This document shows positions 1-5,093 of a DNA stretch of 7,001 nt, piece by piece. Origin of the DNA: Acidobacteriaceae bacterium (GTDB lineage: Bacteria > Acidobacteriota > Terriglobia > Terriglobales > Acidobacteriaceae). The notes beneath the pieces are model-generated. The model was not told the DNA's origin, did no database searches, and saw nothing but the letters and a program-made list of their open reading frames with translations. Positions within the stretch are counted from its first letter, which is position 1. Each line of letters begins with the position of its first letter. The stretch spans positions 872-7,872 of the forward strand of contig PKXI01000139.1 of assembly GCA_003133425.1 (NCBI GenBank), in the 5' to 3' direction. Position numbers and translations under genes: made by a program.

Positions 1-28
1 ACTTCAGTCGTGCCGCAAACGCCCGAAA

Positions 29-54
29 TTCAAGAAGGGGCTTTAGCCCCTGAA
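29..54 (+). repeat. Half-copy of two-hairpin intergenic repeat (copy A)
   Basis: The core GGGGCTTTAGCCCC at 37-50 is a perfect hairpin followed by TGAA. It matches the right half of the full element at 2462-2532 (its 2510-2526). The left half, with the CGGGCTTCAGCCCGTAC hairpin, is absent. The orientation is the same as in the other copies in the window. Confidence 0.75.
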
Positions 55-204
55 CAAAACTTGCACCGGCACGCCCCGCGCAATATCCCCTTGTGCAACT
101 GAATCCATTTCCACAGCGGCAACTCCGCAAATTCCATCAACACCAACAACAAGCGTGAGCAATGCAGAACATCGCATTGAAATCGCCGGGTGCTACAAGG
201 AGAC

Positions 205-309
205 ATGCGCGGCATTCGGCGAGTCCGCAACTCTGCCCGCCGTTCCACGTTCATGTGCGCGAATAGCCGGAGCACGCAACGTATTCCGGTGACGCCTAAC
301 CATCTATGA
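205..309 (+). CDS. Possible 34-aa leader ORF (doubtful)
   Basis: An ATG at 205 opens a 34-codon frame that ends in TGA at 307-309, inside the GAGGTG ribosome binding site (308-313) of the next gene. An AAGGAG lies at 197-202 but only 2 nt before the ATG, which is too close for efficient initiation. The peptide is Arg-rich and has no recognisable domain. It is listed because the second paralogue also has a short ORF ending on its start (1021-1065), so translational coupling or a leader-peptide role is conceivable. Chance is the simpler explanation. Confidence 0.15.
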   Translation: MRGIRRVRNSARRSTFMCANSRSTQRIPVTPNHL

Positions 310-322
310 GGTGATTACCGTG
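308..322 (+). promoter_or_regulatory. Ribosome binding site that decides a GTG start
   Basis: GAGGTG at 308-313 is followed by a 6-nt spacer and GTG at 320-322. A second in-frame GTG at 311 lies inside this Shine-Dalgarno sequence and so is an unlikely start. Starting at 320 gives MKKIALAILL, matching the MKKIVMALLL start of the paralogue at 1062 and giving exactly the same protein length (96 residues). Confidence 0.8.
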
Positions 323-610
323 AAGAAAATTGCACTTGCAATCTTGCTCGCTATCGCGATGGCCCCTGTGGCTTCAATTGCGCAGGTAATGATTCGTGTT
401 GGGCCGCCGGCCCCAATCTACGAGCGCCGTGGTCCGCGCCCTGACCGGGAATCCGTTTGGGTCGGTGGGTATCATCGCTATGATCGCGATCATTACACCT
501 GGAACCCAGGCCACTATGAGCGCCCGCCCCATGAACATCAACGTTGGGTCCAGCACCGCTGGGAACACCGCCACGGTGGTTGGGTGTTGGTCGAAGGTCA
601 CTGGCGCTAA
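320..610 (+). CDS. Secreted WxxGxW/YXWGXW-repeat protein, paralogue 1
   Basis: This is a 96-residue exported protein of unknown function, resembling the WxxGxW (YXWGXW) repeat family of small secreted or outer-envelope proteins. Residues 1-21 form a classical signal peptide: MKK, a hydrophobic core rich in Ala, Leu and Ile, and an S-I-A/Q cleavage site. The mature part starts VMIRVGPPAP, followed by an Arg/Pro-rich linker. It then carries aromatic repeats: WVGGYH, YTWNPGHY, WVQHRW and a C-terminal WVLVEGHWR. There is no catalytic motif and no Cys in the mature chain. His and Arg are abundant, which might suit metal, acid-stress or cell-wall contact, but that is speculation. By hand count it matches the 1062 paralogue at about 61 of 96 positions without gaps. 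A strong intrinsic terminator follows 20 nt after the stop, so it is probably monocistronic. Confidence 0.85.
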   Translation: MKKIALAILLAIAMAPVASIAQVMIRVGPPAPIYERRGPRPDRESVWVGGYHRYDRDHYTWNPGHYERPPHEHQRWVQHRWEHRHGGWVLVEGHWR

Positions 611-630
611 ACTTTACCCTGAACAAACAA

Positions 631-664
631 AGCGGGGCGCGAGCCTCGCTTCGTTTTTGTTTGG
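631..664 (+). terminator. Rho-independent terminator of paralogue 1
   Basis: An 8-bp stem, AGCGGGGC (631-638) with GCCTCGCT (643-650), contains one G-U pair and closes on a GCGA tetraloop (GNRA type). It is followed by TCGTTTTTGTTT (651-662). An A-rich run precedes the stem, so it may also work weakly on the other strand. It starts 20 nt after the stop codon at 608-610. Confidence 0.88.
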
Positions 665-699
665 ACCGCTTTCAATGAAGCGATCTTGTATGTCACGCA

Positions 700-764
700 C
701 TTGAGTTCTTTGCATAAACCCATAAAAATCTGCGTGGACATTTCTGCCTCGGGAAGAACTCAAG
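700..764. repeat. 11-bp perfect inverted repeat
   Basis: CTTGAGTTCTT at 700-710 is exactly complementary to AAGAACTCAAG at 754-764, with 43 nt between the arms. No T-tract follows. It abuts the two-hairpin repeat copy starting at 768, so it may be part of a larger decayed element or a protein-binding palindrome. Its function is unknown. Confidence 0.6.
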
Positions 765-767
765 GGG

Positions 768-837
768 TGAAGGGGACGGACTTTAGCCCGTACATAAATT
801 CTCCGAAATGAATGTGGGCTTTGGCCCCTGAGGGAAG
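768..837 (+). repeat. Two-hairpin intergenic repeat, degenerate full copy (copy B)
   Basis: This 70-nt stretch aligns end to end with the 71-nt element at 2462-2532. It shares TGAAGGG at the left, AGCCCGTACAT in the first hairpin, GGCCCCTGAGGGAAG at the right, and nearly the same spacing between. Both hairpins carry mismatches here (GGACTTTAGCCC and GGGCTTTGGCCCC), so the copy is decayed. The middle spacer sequence differs between copies, while the hairpins are conserved. Confidence 0.8.
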
Positions 838-1020
838 ATTGCTTTCGAAACGCTGATTCTCCCGGTAGGCAGAGTGCGAGAATAGCCCCCGAGTCCAATC
901 AAGCCGCCGGGCAACCCGCAATCCCCCTGACGAATCAAATGTTGACGGGCAAAAAGTAAACGCGTTTTTGAATGCCCGCAACTATTTCCGCGCCAGCGAG
1001 TTGATAACAACAAGGTCGGA

Positions 1021-1065
1021 ATGACTGCACGGTTCCGGCAACACAAACACTGGAGGACCCGATGA
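1021..1065 (+). CDS. Possible 14-aa leader peptide overlapping paralogue 2
   Basis: ATG at 1021 has AAGG (1012-1015) five nt upstream. It encodes MTARFRQHKHWRTR and stops with TGA at 1063-1065, overlapping the ATG of the next gene (1062-1064) in an ATGA arrangement. Such overlaps allow translational coupling. No codon-use or conservation evidence is available, and 14 codons is well within chance. The downstream gene has its own good Shine-Dalgarno (GGAGG at 1052-1056), so it does not need coupling. Confidence 0.2.
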   Translation: MTARFRQHKHWRTR

Positions 1066-1352
1066 AAAAGATTGTTATGGCACTGTTGCTTGCACTTTGT
1101 TTGTCTCCTGCGGCTTCATTTGCGCAGGTTGTGGTTCGCATTGGCCCACCGGCCCCCATCGTTGAGCGCCGCCCGCCTGCACCGGAGCGGGGATTCGTTT
1201 GGGTTGATGGCTATCACCGCTGGGACGGCGGGCACTACGTCTGGGTTCCCGGCCGCTGGGATCGTCCACCCCATCCCGGCGCGCACTGGGTTGCCCATCG
1301 CTGGGTTCACCACCACGATGGTTGGGTTCTGGTCGAAGGCCACTGGAGGTAA
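1062..1352 (+). CDS. Secreted WxxGxW/YXWGXW-repeat protein, paralogue 2
   Basis: This 96-residue exported protein of unknown function is the tandem paralogue of the gene at 320 (about 61 of 96 identical, no gaps). A signal peptide spans residues 1-21 (MKK, Leu/Ala-rich core, cleavage after S-F-A before Gln). The mature chain starts VVVRIGPPAP, then a Pro/Arg linker, then the family motifs WVDGYH, YVWVPGRW, WVAHRW and WVLVEGHWR. It fits the WxxGxW consensus more closely than its sister: YVWVPGRW has Trp where paralogue 1 ends in Tyr. GGAGG at 1052-1056, five nt before the ATG, fixes the start. A 14-codon ORF overlaps the start codon. The hairpin at 1383-1408 lies just downstream, shared with mrp arriving from the other strand. 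The role is probably envelope-associated, inferred only from the signal peptide and family. Confidence 0.87.
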   Translation: MKKIVMALLLALCLSPAASFAQVVVRIGPPAPIVERRPPAPERGFVWVDGYHRWDGGHYVWVPGRWDRPPHPGAHWVAHRWVHHHDGWVLVEGHWR

Positions 1353-1376
1353 ATCAGAATTCCACTGGAAAAACTA

Positions 1377-1408
1377 GGGCGCCCCAGGTCTCGATTTTGA
1401 GACCTGGG
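1377..1408. terminator. Hairpin between convergent genes, likely terminator
   Basis: CCCAGGTCTC (1383-1392) and GAGACCTGGG (1399-1408) form a perfect 10-bp stem with a 6-nt loop (GATTTT). It lies between the plus-strand stop at 1352 and the minus-strand mrp stop at 1466. No U-tract follows on the plus strand. On the minus strand, TTTTT occurs about 12 nt beyond the stem, after the self-complementary GGGCGCCC (1377-1384). It is therefore a strong transcript-end structure but not a textbook intrinsic terminator in either direction. Confidence 0.55.
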
Positions 1409-1465
1409 AATCACCTAACGTGAACCCGCCTCGAACCTGCCAGGCGTATTCGCCGCTAGGACGCT

Positions 1466-2296
1466 CTAGCTGATCTCAATCACATCCGTCGCCGACGCCG
1501 CAGCCTCTTCCGCGCGCTCCATCAGCTTCTCCGCCACTGCATAGAACTCCGCAGCCTGCGGACTCTTCGGCCCTGCCAGCGCCACCGGCAGCCCGCGGTC
1601 GCCACCCTCGCGAATCGCAGGCACCAGCTCAATCGAACCCAGAAAGGGAACATTGAACTGCTTCGCCGTCCGCTCCGCTCCGCCTCTTGAGAAAATGTCG
1701 ATCTCCGTGTGGCAATGCGGACACGTAAAGTGGCTCATGTTCTCTACAATCCCCAGCACCTCAACGTTCACCTGCGCAAACATCTCCAGAGCCTTGCGTG
1801 CATCTTCCAGGGCCACGTCGCTTGGCGTCGACACAACCACCGCGCCCGTCAGCGGCACCGTCTGCACCAGCGAGATCACCACATCGCCCGTGCCCGGCGG
1901 CAAATCCACAATCAGGTAGTCCAGCTCGCCCCAATCCACCTGCTGCAGAAACTGCTTGATGATCTGGTGCAGCATCGGTCCGCGCATCACCAGCGGCTTG
2001 TCGCCTGGCGAAATGTAGCCGATCGAGATCGTTTTAATTCCATGCGTGTCATTGGGCTGTATCTGGTTGCCCGCGCCCACGCGCGGCTGTTGCGTCGAGC
2101 CCATCATCAGCGGAACATTCGGTCCGTAGATGTCGGCATCGATCAGCCCCACGCGCTGTCCCATCTTTGACAGCGCAATGGCCAGGTTCACCGCGACTGT
2201 GGTTTTGCCCACGCCACCCTTGCCAGAACCGATAGCGACGATCTTCGAAACGCCGGGCAACGCTACCGGCGAAGGCATGGCAGAGGAATGCGCCAT
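1466..2296 (-). CDS. mrp: Mrp/ApbC-type Fe-S cluster carrier P-loop ATPase
   Basis: This 276-residue cytoplasmic P-loop NTPase belongs to the Mrp/NBP35 branch of the MinD/ParA superfamily. The family binds and transfers [4Fe-4S] clusters to target proteins, with ATP hydrolysis required in vivo. The deviant Walker A GKGGVGKT lies at residues 25-32, with the signature Lys26. DADIYGPN follows at 53-60, and the Walker B region DLPPGTGD at 131-138. The paired cluster cysteines are Cys192-Pro-His-Cys195. The ATPase core starts almost at once, so the N-terminal MIP18-like (DUF59) domain of E. coli-type Mrp is absent. A charged Ala/Glu tail ends the protein. The start at 2296 has AAGGAG 11 nt upstream, a little long. 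An internal Met7 is the alternative but lies even further from that site. The gene converges with the secreted-protein gene at 1062; a GATC-phased array lies upstream. Confidence 0.95.
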   Translation of the reverse strand: MAHSSAMPSPVALPGVSKIVAIGSGKGGVGKTTVAVNLAIALSKMGQRVGLIDADIYGPNVPLMMGSTQQPRVGAGNQIQPNDTHGIKTISIGYISPGDKPLVMRGPMLHQIIKQFLQQVDWGELDYLIVDLPPGTGDVVISLVQTVPLTGAVVVSTPSDVALEDARKALEMFAQVNVEVLGIVENMSHFTCPHCHTEIDIFSRGGAERTAKQFNVPFLGSIELVPAIREGGDRGLPVALAGPKSPQAAEFYAVAEKLMERAEEAAASATDVIEIS

Positions 2297-2335
2297 AATT
2301 TTTGTTGCTCCTTTTCTTGAAACCCTTGTTCACTC

Positions 2336-2463
2336 GAATCGATCAAAACTCCCACCCTTTGAATCGATCAAAATCCTTGCTTCAGGAAACGATCGATCCT
2401 TGCTTCAGGAAACGATCAGAACTTTCACGCTACAAATCGATCTGAAAATATGGCTTCGGAATG
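2336..2463. repeat. GATC-phased array of ~25-bp units upstream of mrp
   Basis: GATC occurs at 2341, 2366, 2391, 2414 and 2439, giving units of 25, 25, 23 and 25 bp, plus one extra GATC at 2395. Units 2 and 3 share a perfect 22-nt direct repeat (2373-2394 and 2396-2417; core CCTTGCTTCAGGAAAC). Units 1 and 2 both start with GAATCGATCAAAA (2336-2348 and 2361-2373). The last unit runs into the two-hairpin repeat at 2462. There is no spacer diversity of CRISPR type. It occupies the region where the mrp promoter should lie. Function unknown. Confidence 0.7.
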
Positions 2464-2532
2464 AAGGGTACGGGCTTCAGCCCGTACATTCACATGGCCA
2501 AATCACGCCGGGGCTTTAGCCCCTGAGGGAAG
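2462..2532 (+). repeat. Two-hairpin intergenic repeat, best-preserved copy (copy C)
   Basis: The left hairpin is GTACGGGCT (2468-2476) with AGCCCGTAC (2479-2487), a perfect palindrome of 9 bp per arm. The right hairpin is GGGGCT (2510-2515) with AGCCCC (2518-2523). The element starts TGAAGGGTACGG and ends CCCTGAGGGAAG. It sits 25 nt beyond the thioesterase stop codon (2558-2560), so on the minus strand its hairpins fall in that gene's 3' untranslated region. They could protect or end the transcript, but no U-tract follows. Full and partial relatives lie at 768-837, 29-54 and 6941-6968. Confidence 0.85.
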
Positions 2533-2557
2533 CCTTTCGGTAGTTGCTTCTGTTCAC

Positions 2558-3151
2558 TCATAAGTTGTCTGCTTCCGCATCTTCCAATTCCGCTGTGGCC
2601 AGCCGTTCTTCCTTCCGGCGAGTGTGTTCCGCCTCGCGATGCTCTCTGCGCCGCAGCGCATCCGCATGACGCCGAACCTCGTCCAGCGTCTCCGGCAATA
2701 GTTGCGGAACCTTTTGCAGCCGCCCGTGCTCGTCAGTCGCCACAAACACCAGGTAAGCGCTGGCCACGTGCACCACTCCGCCGGTCCGCGTGTTCTCCGC
2801 CCAAACCTTCACGCCCACTTCCATCGAACTCGTAAACGCCCGGTTCACACTCGACTTCAGCGTAACCAAATCGCCCAGTCGCACCGGCCGGATAAAGTCG
2901 ATATGGTCCATCGCCGCCGTCACTACATGCGTCCGCGCGTGCCGGTAGGCGGCCATCGCCCCGGTCAAATCAATAAAGTGCATCAGTCGCCCGCCCAGCA
3001 GGTTACCAAGCGTATTGGTGTCGTTAGGCAGGATGATTTCGGTCATCTCCGACTGCGTGCTGGCCACCGTGCGCACGATCGGATTGCTCCCTGTCTCGCT
3101 CCCGGTGTTGCTCATTGTCTTGCTCACTGTCTTGCTCATTGCCTTGCTCAT
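2558..3151 (-). CDS. Acyl-CoA thioesterase, hotdog fold (YciA/BACH type)
   Basis: This 197-residue protein resembles hotdog-fold acyl-CoA thioesterases, which hydrolyse acyl-CoA to free fatty acid and CoA in the cytoplasm. The hotdog domain covers about residues 28-150. The family signature is Asn46-T-L-Gly49-Asn50-L-L-Gly53-Gly54, where the conserved Asn and the Gly pair start the central helix. Asp61, MDHIDFIRPV (81-90) and GDLV (93-96) follow. Two parts are unusual. The first 24 residues come from six copies of a 12-nt DNA repeat (MSKA MSKT VSKT MSNT GSET GSNP) and are probably disordered. The last 40 or so are highly charged and likely helical. Four in-frame start codons (3151, 3139, 3127, 3115) lie in the repeat. 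I use 3151 because GGGAG sits 10 nt before it, but the start is uncertain. The gene diverges from the TPR gene at 3349. Confidence 0.87.
   Translation of the reverse strand: MSKAMSKTVSKTMSNTGSETGSNPIVRTVASTQSEMTEIILPNDTNTLGNLLGGRLMHFIDLTGAMAAYRHARTHVVTAAMDHIDFIRPVRLGDLVTLKSSVNRAFTSSMEVGVKVWAENTRTGGVVHVASAYLVFVATDEHGRLQKVPQLLPETLDEVRRHADALRRREHREAEHTRRKEERLATAELEDAEADNL
3080..3151 (-). repeat. 12-nt coding minisatellite, six units
   Basis: Read on the minus strand, six 12-nt units follow each other without gaps. The first four are ATGAGCAAGGCA, ATGAGCAAGACA, GTGAGCAAGACA and ATGAGCAACACC; the last two are the diverged GGGAGCGAGACA and GGGAGCAATCCG. The unit is a multiple of three, so gain or loss keeps the thioesterase frame. 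Units 1-4 each begin with a usable start codon. Confidence 0.9.
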
Positions 3152-3348
3152 CCCGCAGCCGCTCCCGTCCCCGTTCGCTTCGCCTGGTGCCCCGGTCCCT
3201 TCGGCCTCCAGCTACAATTGAACTGTCGGCGGGTGTTCCAGCTTTGGGGAATTTGGCCAGACCCACACTTCCAGTTTCGGCAATCCCCGCCAATTACGCA
3301 AATCCCACCGCGGCCGTTCTCAGAATGTGACCGCCGGACTCGAGCGAA

Positions 3349-3660
3349 ATGGATAAGCTTGCAGGACTGAAAGAAATTCTGGAATTGGACCCGAAGAACA
3401 GCTTCGCCCGCTACGGCATGGCGATGGAACTCGCCGGCCGCGGCGAAACCGACGCAGCGCTGGCAGAGTTTTCCACCCTGCTCGCCAATGATCCGGATTA
3501 CACAGCCGCTTACTTCATGGCGGCGCAGACCCTCGCCAACGAGGCACGGATTCCTGAAGCGATCGAGCAACTGAAGGCCGGCATCGCCTCCGGAAAGCGC
3601 ACTGGTAACAATCATGCTATCAGTGAGATGCAACAGATGCTAGACGAGCTCGACCGCTAG
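3349..3660 (+). CDS. Small tetratricopeptide-repeat protein
   Basis: This 103-residue soluble protein consists almost entirely of TPR helices, which usually act as protein-binding scaffolds; no enzymatic motif is present. A capping helix spans residues 1-13 and ends LDPKN. TPR 1 covers about 17-50 (ARYGMAMELAGRGETDAAL, with the Gly, Ala and Pro positions of the consensus and ending DPD). TPR 2 covers about 51-84 (AAYFMAAQTLANEARIPEAI). A final helix ends MLDELDR. There is no signal peptide or membrane segment. The Shine-Dalgarno is weak (CGAGCG). The frame opens with ATG directly at the capping helix, and no upstream alternative fits better. It diverges from the thioesterase with about 197 bp between them, and 229 bp separate it from the glycosyltransferase. 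The partner is unknown. Confidence 0.82.
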   Translation: MDKLAGLKEILELDPKNSFARYGMAMELAGRGETDAALAEFSTLLANDPDYTAAYFMAAQTLANEARIPEAIEQLKAGIASGKRTGNNHAISEMQQMLDELDR

Positions 3661-3889
3661 GAATTTCCTCGGATTTACGAGCTTCGGCAAGCCCTGGATG
3701 CGGCAGTTTTAACAGGCAAAAATCGCTCCCCGCCGCCGGCTTTCCTTAAATTTAGTCGGAATGCGCTAAAGTTCCCGCCGCCATCCAGGGAGCCCGAAAG
3801 GCTACACTCAAAACACCGGCCAGTTTAGCAAAACGTTCAACAAACAAAATGTAGTCTTCTTCAATCTATTCTGCGTCTAAGGAAATATC
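3661..3889 (+). promoter_or_regulatory. Upstream region and RBS of the glycosyltransferase
   Basis: This 229-bp gap has no gene. AAGGA at 3879-3883, followed by a 6-nt spacer, is a good ribosome binding site for the ATG at 3890. The last 70 bp or so are AT-rich relative to the flanks, as expected for a promoter, but no convincing -35/-10 pair stands out. I see no clear terminator for the TPR gene here. Confidence 0.5.
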
Positions 3890-4894
3890 ATGGCGAAGTA
3901 CTCCATTGTTGTGCCCTTTCACAATGAAGAGGAGAACGTAACCGTCTTATATGCCCGTCTGAAGCAGGTGATGGAACAGGTGGGCGAAAGCTTTGAGATG
4001 GTGCTTGTCGACGACGGCTCCAAAGACCGTACCTACAAGCTCCTCGAAGAAATTGCCGCAGTCGACAGCCGCGTCCTTGTGGTCAAGCTGCGCCGCAACT
4101 TTGGCCAGACCTCGGCTCTGTCCGCTGGCTTCGATCATGCCTGCGGCGAGTTCATCCTGGCCATGGACGGCGACCTGCAGCACGACCCCAACGACATTCC
4201 CGCCTTCATCGAAAAGCTCGATGAGGGATACGATGTCGTCTCCGGCTGGCGCAAAGACCGCATCGACAGCTTCATCATGCGACGCATTCCCTCCAACTCC
4301 GCAAACTGGCTTATGGCCAAACTCTCCGGCGTCGATATCCACGACTTCGGCACTACCTTCAAGGCCTATCGTCGCGAGGTCATTCACAACATTCCGCTCT
4401 ACGGCGAGATGCACCGCTTCATTCCCGCCCTGGCCAGTTGGTATGGCGCCTCCATCTGCGAGGTTCCCATCCGCAACATCAATCGCGAGTCCGGCAAGAG
4501 TCATTACGGAATCGGCCGCACCTTCCGCGTATTCTTTGACCTCATGACTGTCCGCTTCCTGCTCAAGTACATGAGCCGCCCGCTCCACTTCTTCGGCGGC
4601 TTCGGCCTCTTGGGCATCATCGGCGGCACTTGCATGGCGGCCATCCTGCTGGGAATGAAGATCCTCAATCCGAGCATGGACGTCATGCATCACCATGGCC
4701 CCATGTTTGTCATCGGTTCGGTGCTTATCGTCTCCGGCATTCAGATGCTCGCCATCGGTCTTCTCGGCGAACTCCAGGTGCGCCACTACTACACCAGCCA
4801 GCACCCCTCGTCCTACACCGTAGACCGCCTGGTCCGCCTCGTCCCCGCCGACGAGCCGAGCCTCCTGTCCGAAAGCAAGGAAGACAACTTCTAA
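3890..4894 (+). CDS. GT2 glycosyltransferase, polyprenyl-phosphate type, membrane-bound
   Basis: This 334-residue family 2 glycosyltransferase resembles the DPM1/ArnC/GtrB group, which moves a sugar from a nucleotide donor to a polyprenyl (undecaprenyl) phosphate on the cytoplasmic face of the membrane. The GT-A domain covers about residues 4-225. It begins VVPFHNEEEN (7-16) and has DDGSKDRT (41-48) for nucleotide binding, RRNFGQ (68-73), and the metal-binding DGDLQHDP (93-100) with Asp93-x-Asp95. DFGTTFKAYRREV (151-163) and NRESGKSHYGIGRT (197-210) are typical acceptor-side motifs. Two transmembrane helices follow at about 232-255 and 270-292, joined by a His-rich loop (MHHHGP), then a hydrophilic tail. 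Length and the two-helix anchor fit the GtrB/ArnC group. The sugar donor cannot be read from sequence, and no polysaccharide or lipid A genes adjoin it. Confidence 0.93.
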   Translation: MAKYSIVVPFHNEEENVTVLYARLKQVMEQVGESFEMVLVDDGSKDRTYKLLEEIAAVDSRVLVVKLRRNFGQTSALSAGFDHACGEFILAMDGDLQHDPNDIPAFIEKLDEGYDVVSGWRKDRIDSFIMRRIPSNSANWLMAKLSGVDIHDFGTTFKAYRREVIHNIPLYGEMHRFIPALASWYGASICEVPIRNINRESGKSHYGIGRTFRVFFDLMTVRFLLKYMSRPLHFFGGFGLLGIIGGTCMAAILLGMKILNPSMDVMHHHGPMFVIGSVLIVSGIQMLAIGLLGELQVRHYYTSQHPSSYTVDRLVRLVPADEPSLLSESKEDNF

Positions 4895-4898
4895 GTGC

Positions 4899-5041
4899 AG
4901 GGAACAGGGATCAGGTGTCAGGGATCAGATAGACCAGGCACCGGTTGACGCTCGTGACTGAGGCGGCTCTTGAAGCACTCGTCGGCGTCATCAGCAGCGA
5001 GCCGTTTTTCCCTGATCCCTGAAACCTGAACCCTGATCCCT
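4899..5041. repeat. Long inverted repeat with GGGATCAGG-type arms
   Basis: Arms at 4899-4928 and 5012-5041 are complementary at 27 of 30 positions by hand count. Each arm is internally repetitive: CAGGGATCAGG, then TGTCAGGGATCAG on the left, and CTGATCCCTGAAACCTGAA on the right. The central 83 nt is unique in this window and shows no coding sign. The element begins 4 nt after the glycosyltransferase stop codon and ends about 50 nt before the oxidoreductase ATG. Within the centre, GGCGGCTC (4962-4969) can pair with GAGCCGTT (4999-5006) next to TTTTT, a weak terminator-like feature for the upstream gene. Confidence 0.75.
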
Positions 5042-5093
5042 TTTCTAAATCCTCTTGCCGCACCCCACCCAAAAGGTTCATGCTAACCCTCAT

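Larger units (their letters stand above)
1..319. other. Non-coding leader region
   Basis: No convincing gene is visible in this stretch. It holds a half-copy of the window's intergenic hairpin repeat (about 29-54), a doubtful 34-codon ORF (205-309) and the ribosome binding site of the first secreted-protein gene. The minus-strand open frame covering 30-275 has no family resemblance I can recognise and is rich in Arg, Cys and Leu, as chance frames in GC-rich DNA often are. Promoter elements for the gene at 320 must lie here, but I cannot pick a -35/-10 pair with confidence. Confidence 0.6.

Noticed and set aside
30..275. Minus-strand 81-codon open frame in the left intergenic region
   Set aside because: It has no ribosome binding site I trust and no family resemblance, and it overlaps the hairpin repeat at 37-50.
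942..973. Possible sigma-70 promoter (TTGACG ... TTGAAT) upstream of the second secreted-protein gene
   Set aside because: The -35-like TTGACG is good, but the best -10-like hexamer is about 20 bp away, and at 17 bp there is only TTTTTG. The same stretch also forms an imperfect hairpin (946-978), so neither reading is secure.
1709..2170. Plus-strand open frame (153 codons) antisense to mrp
   Set aside because: It is His/Arg-rich with no recognisable domain, and is covered by the well-supported mrp gene on the other strand.
2336..2463. CRISPR-like array
   Set aside because: Units are adjacent and share most of their sequence without distinct spacers, the period is only about 25 bp, and no cas gene is present.
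2702..3370. Plus-strand open frame (222 codons) antisense to the thioesterase
   Set aside because: The His/Arg/Pro-rich translation is an antisense shadow. It spans the divergent promoter region and the start of the TPR gene.
3947..4804. Long minus-strand open frame (285 codons) antisense to the glycosyltransferase
   Set aside because: It is fully covered by a plus-strand gene with clear GT2 motifs. The translation is Asp/Glu/Ala/His-rich with no family resemblance, typical of the antisense of a GC-rich gene.
5055..5093. TTG start giving a longer quinone oxidoreductase
   Set aside because: The 13 extra residues do not resemble the family N-terminus, while MKAIQ at 5094 does.
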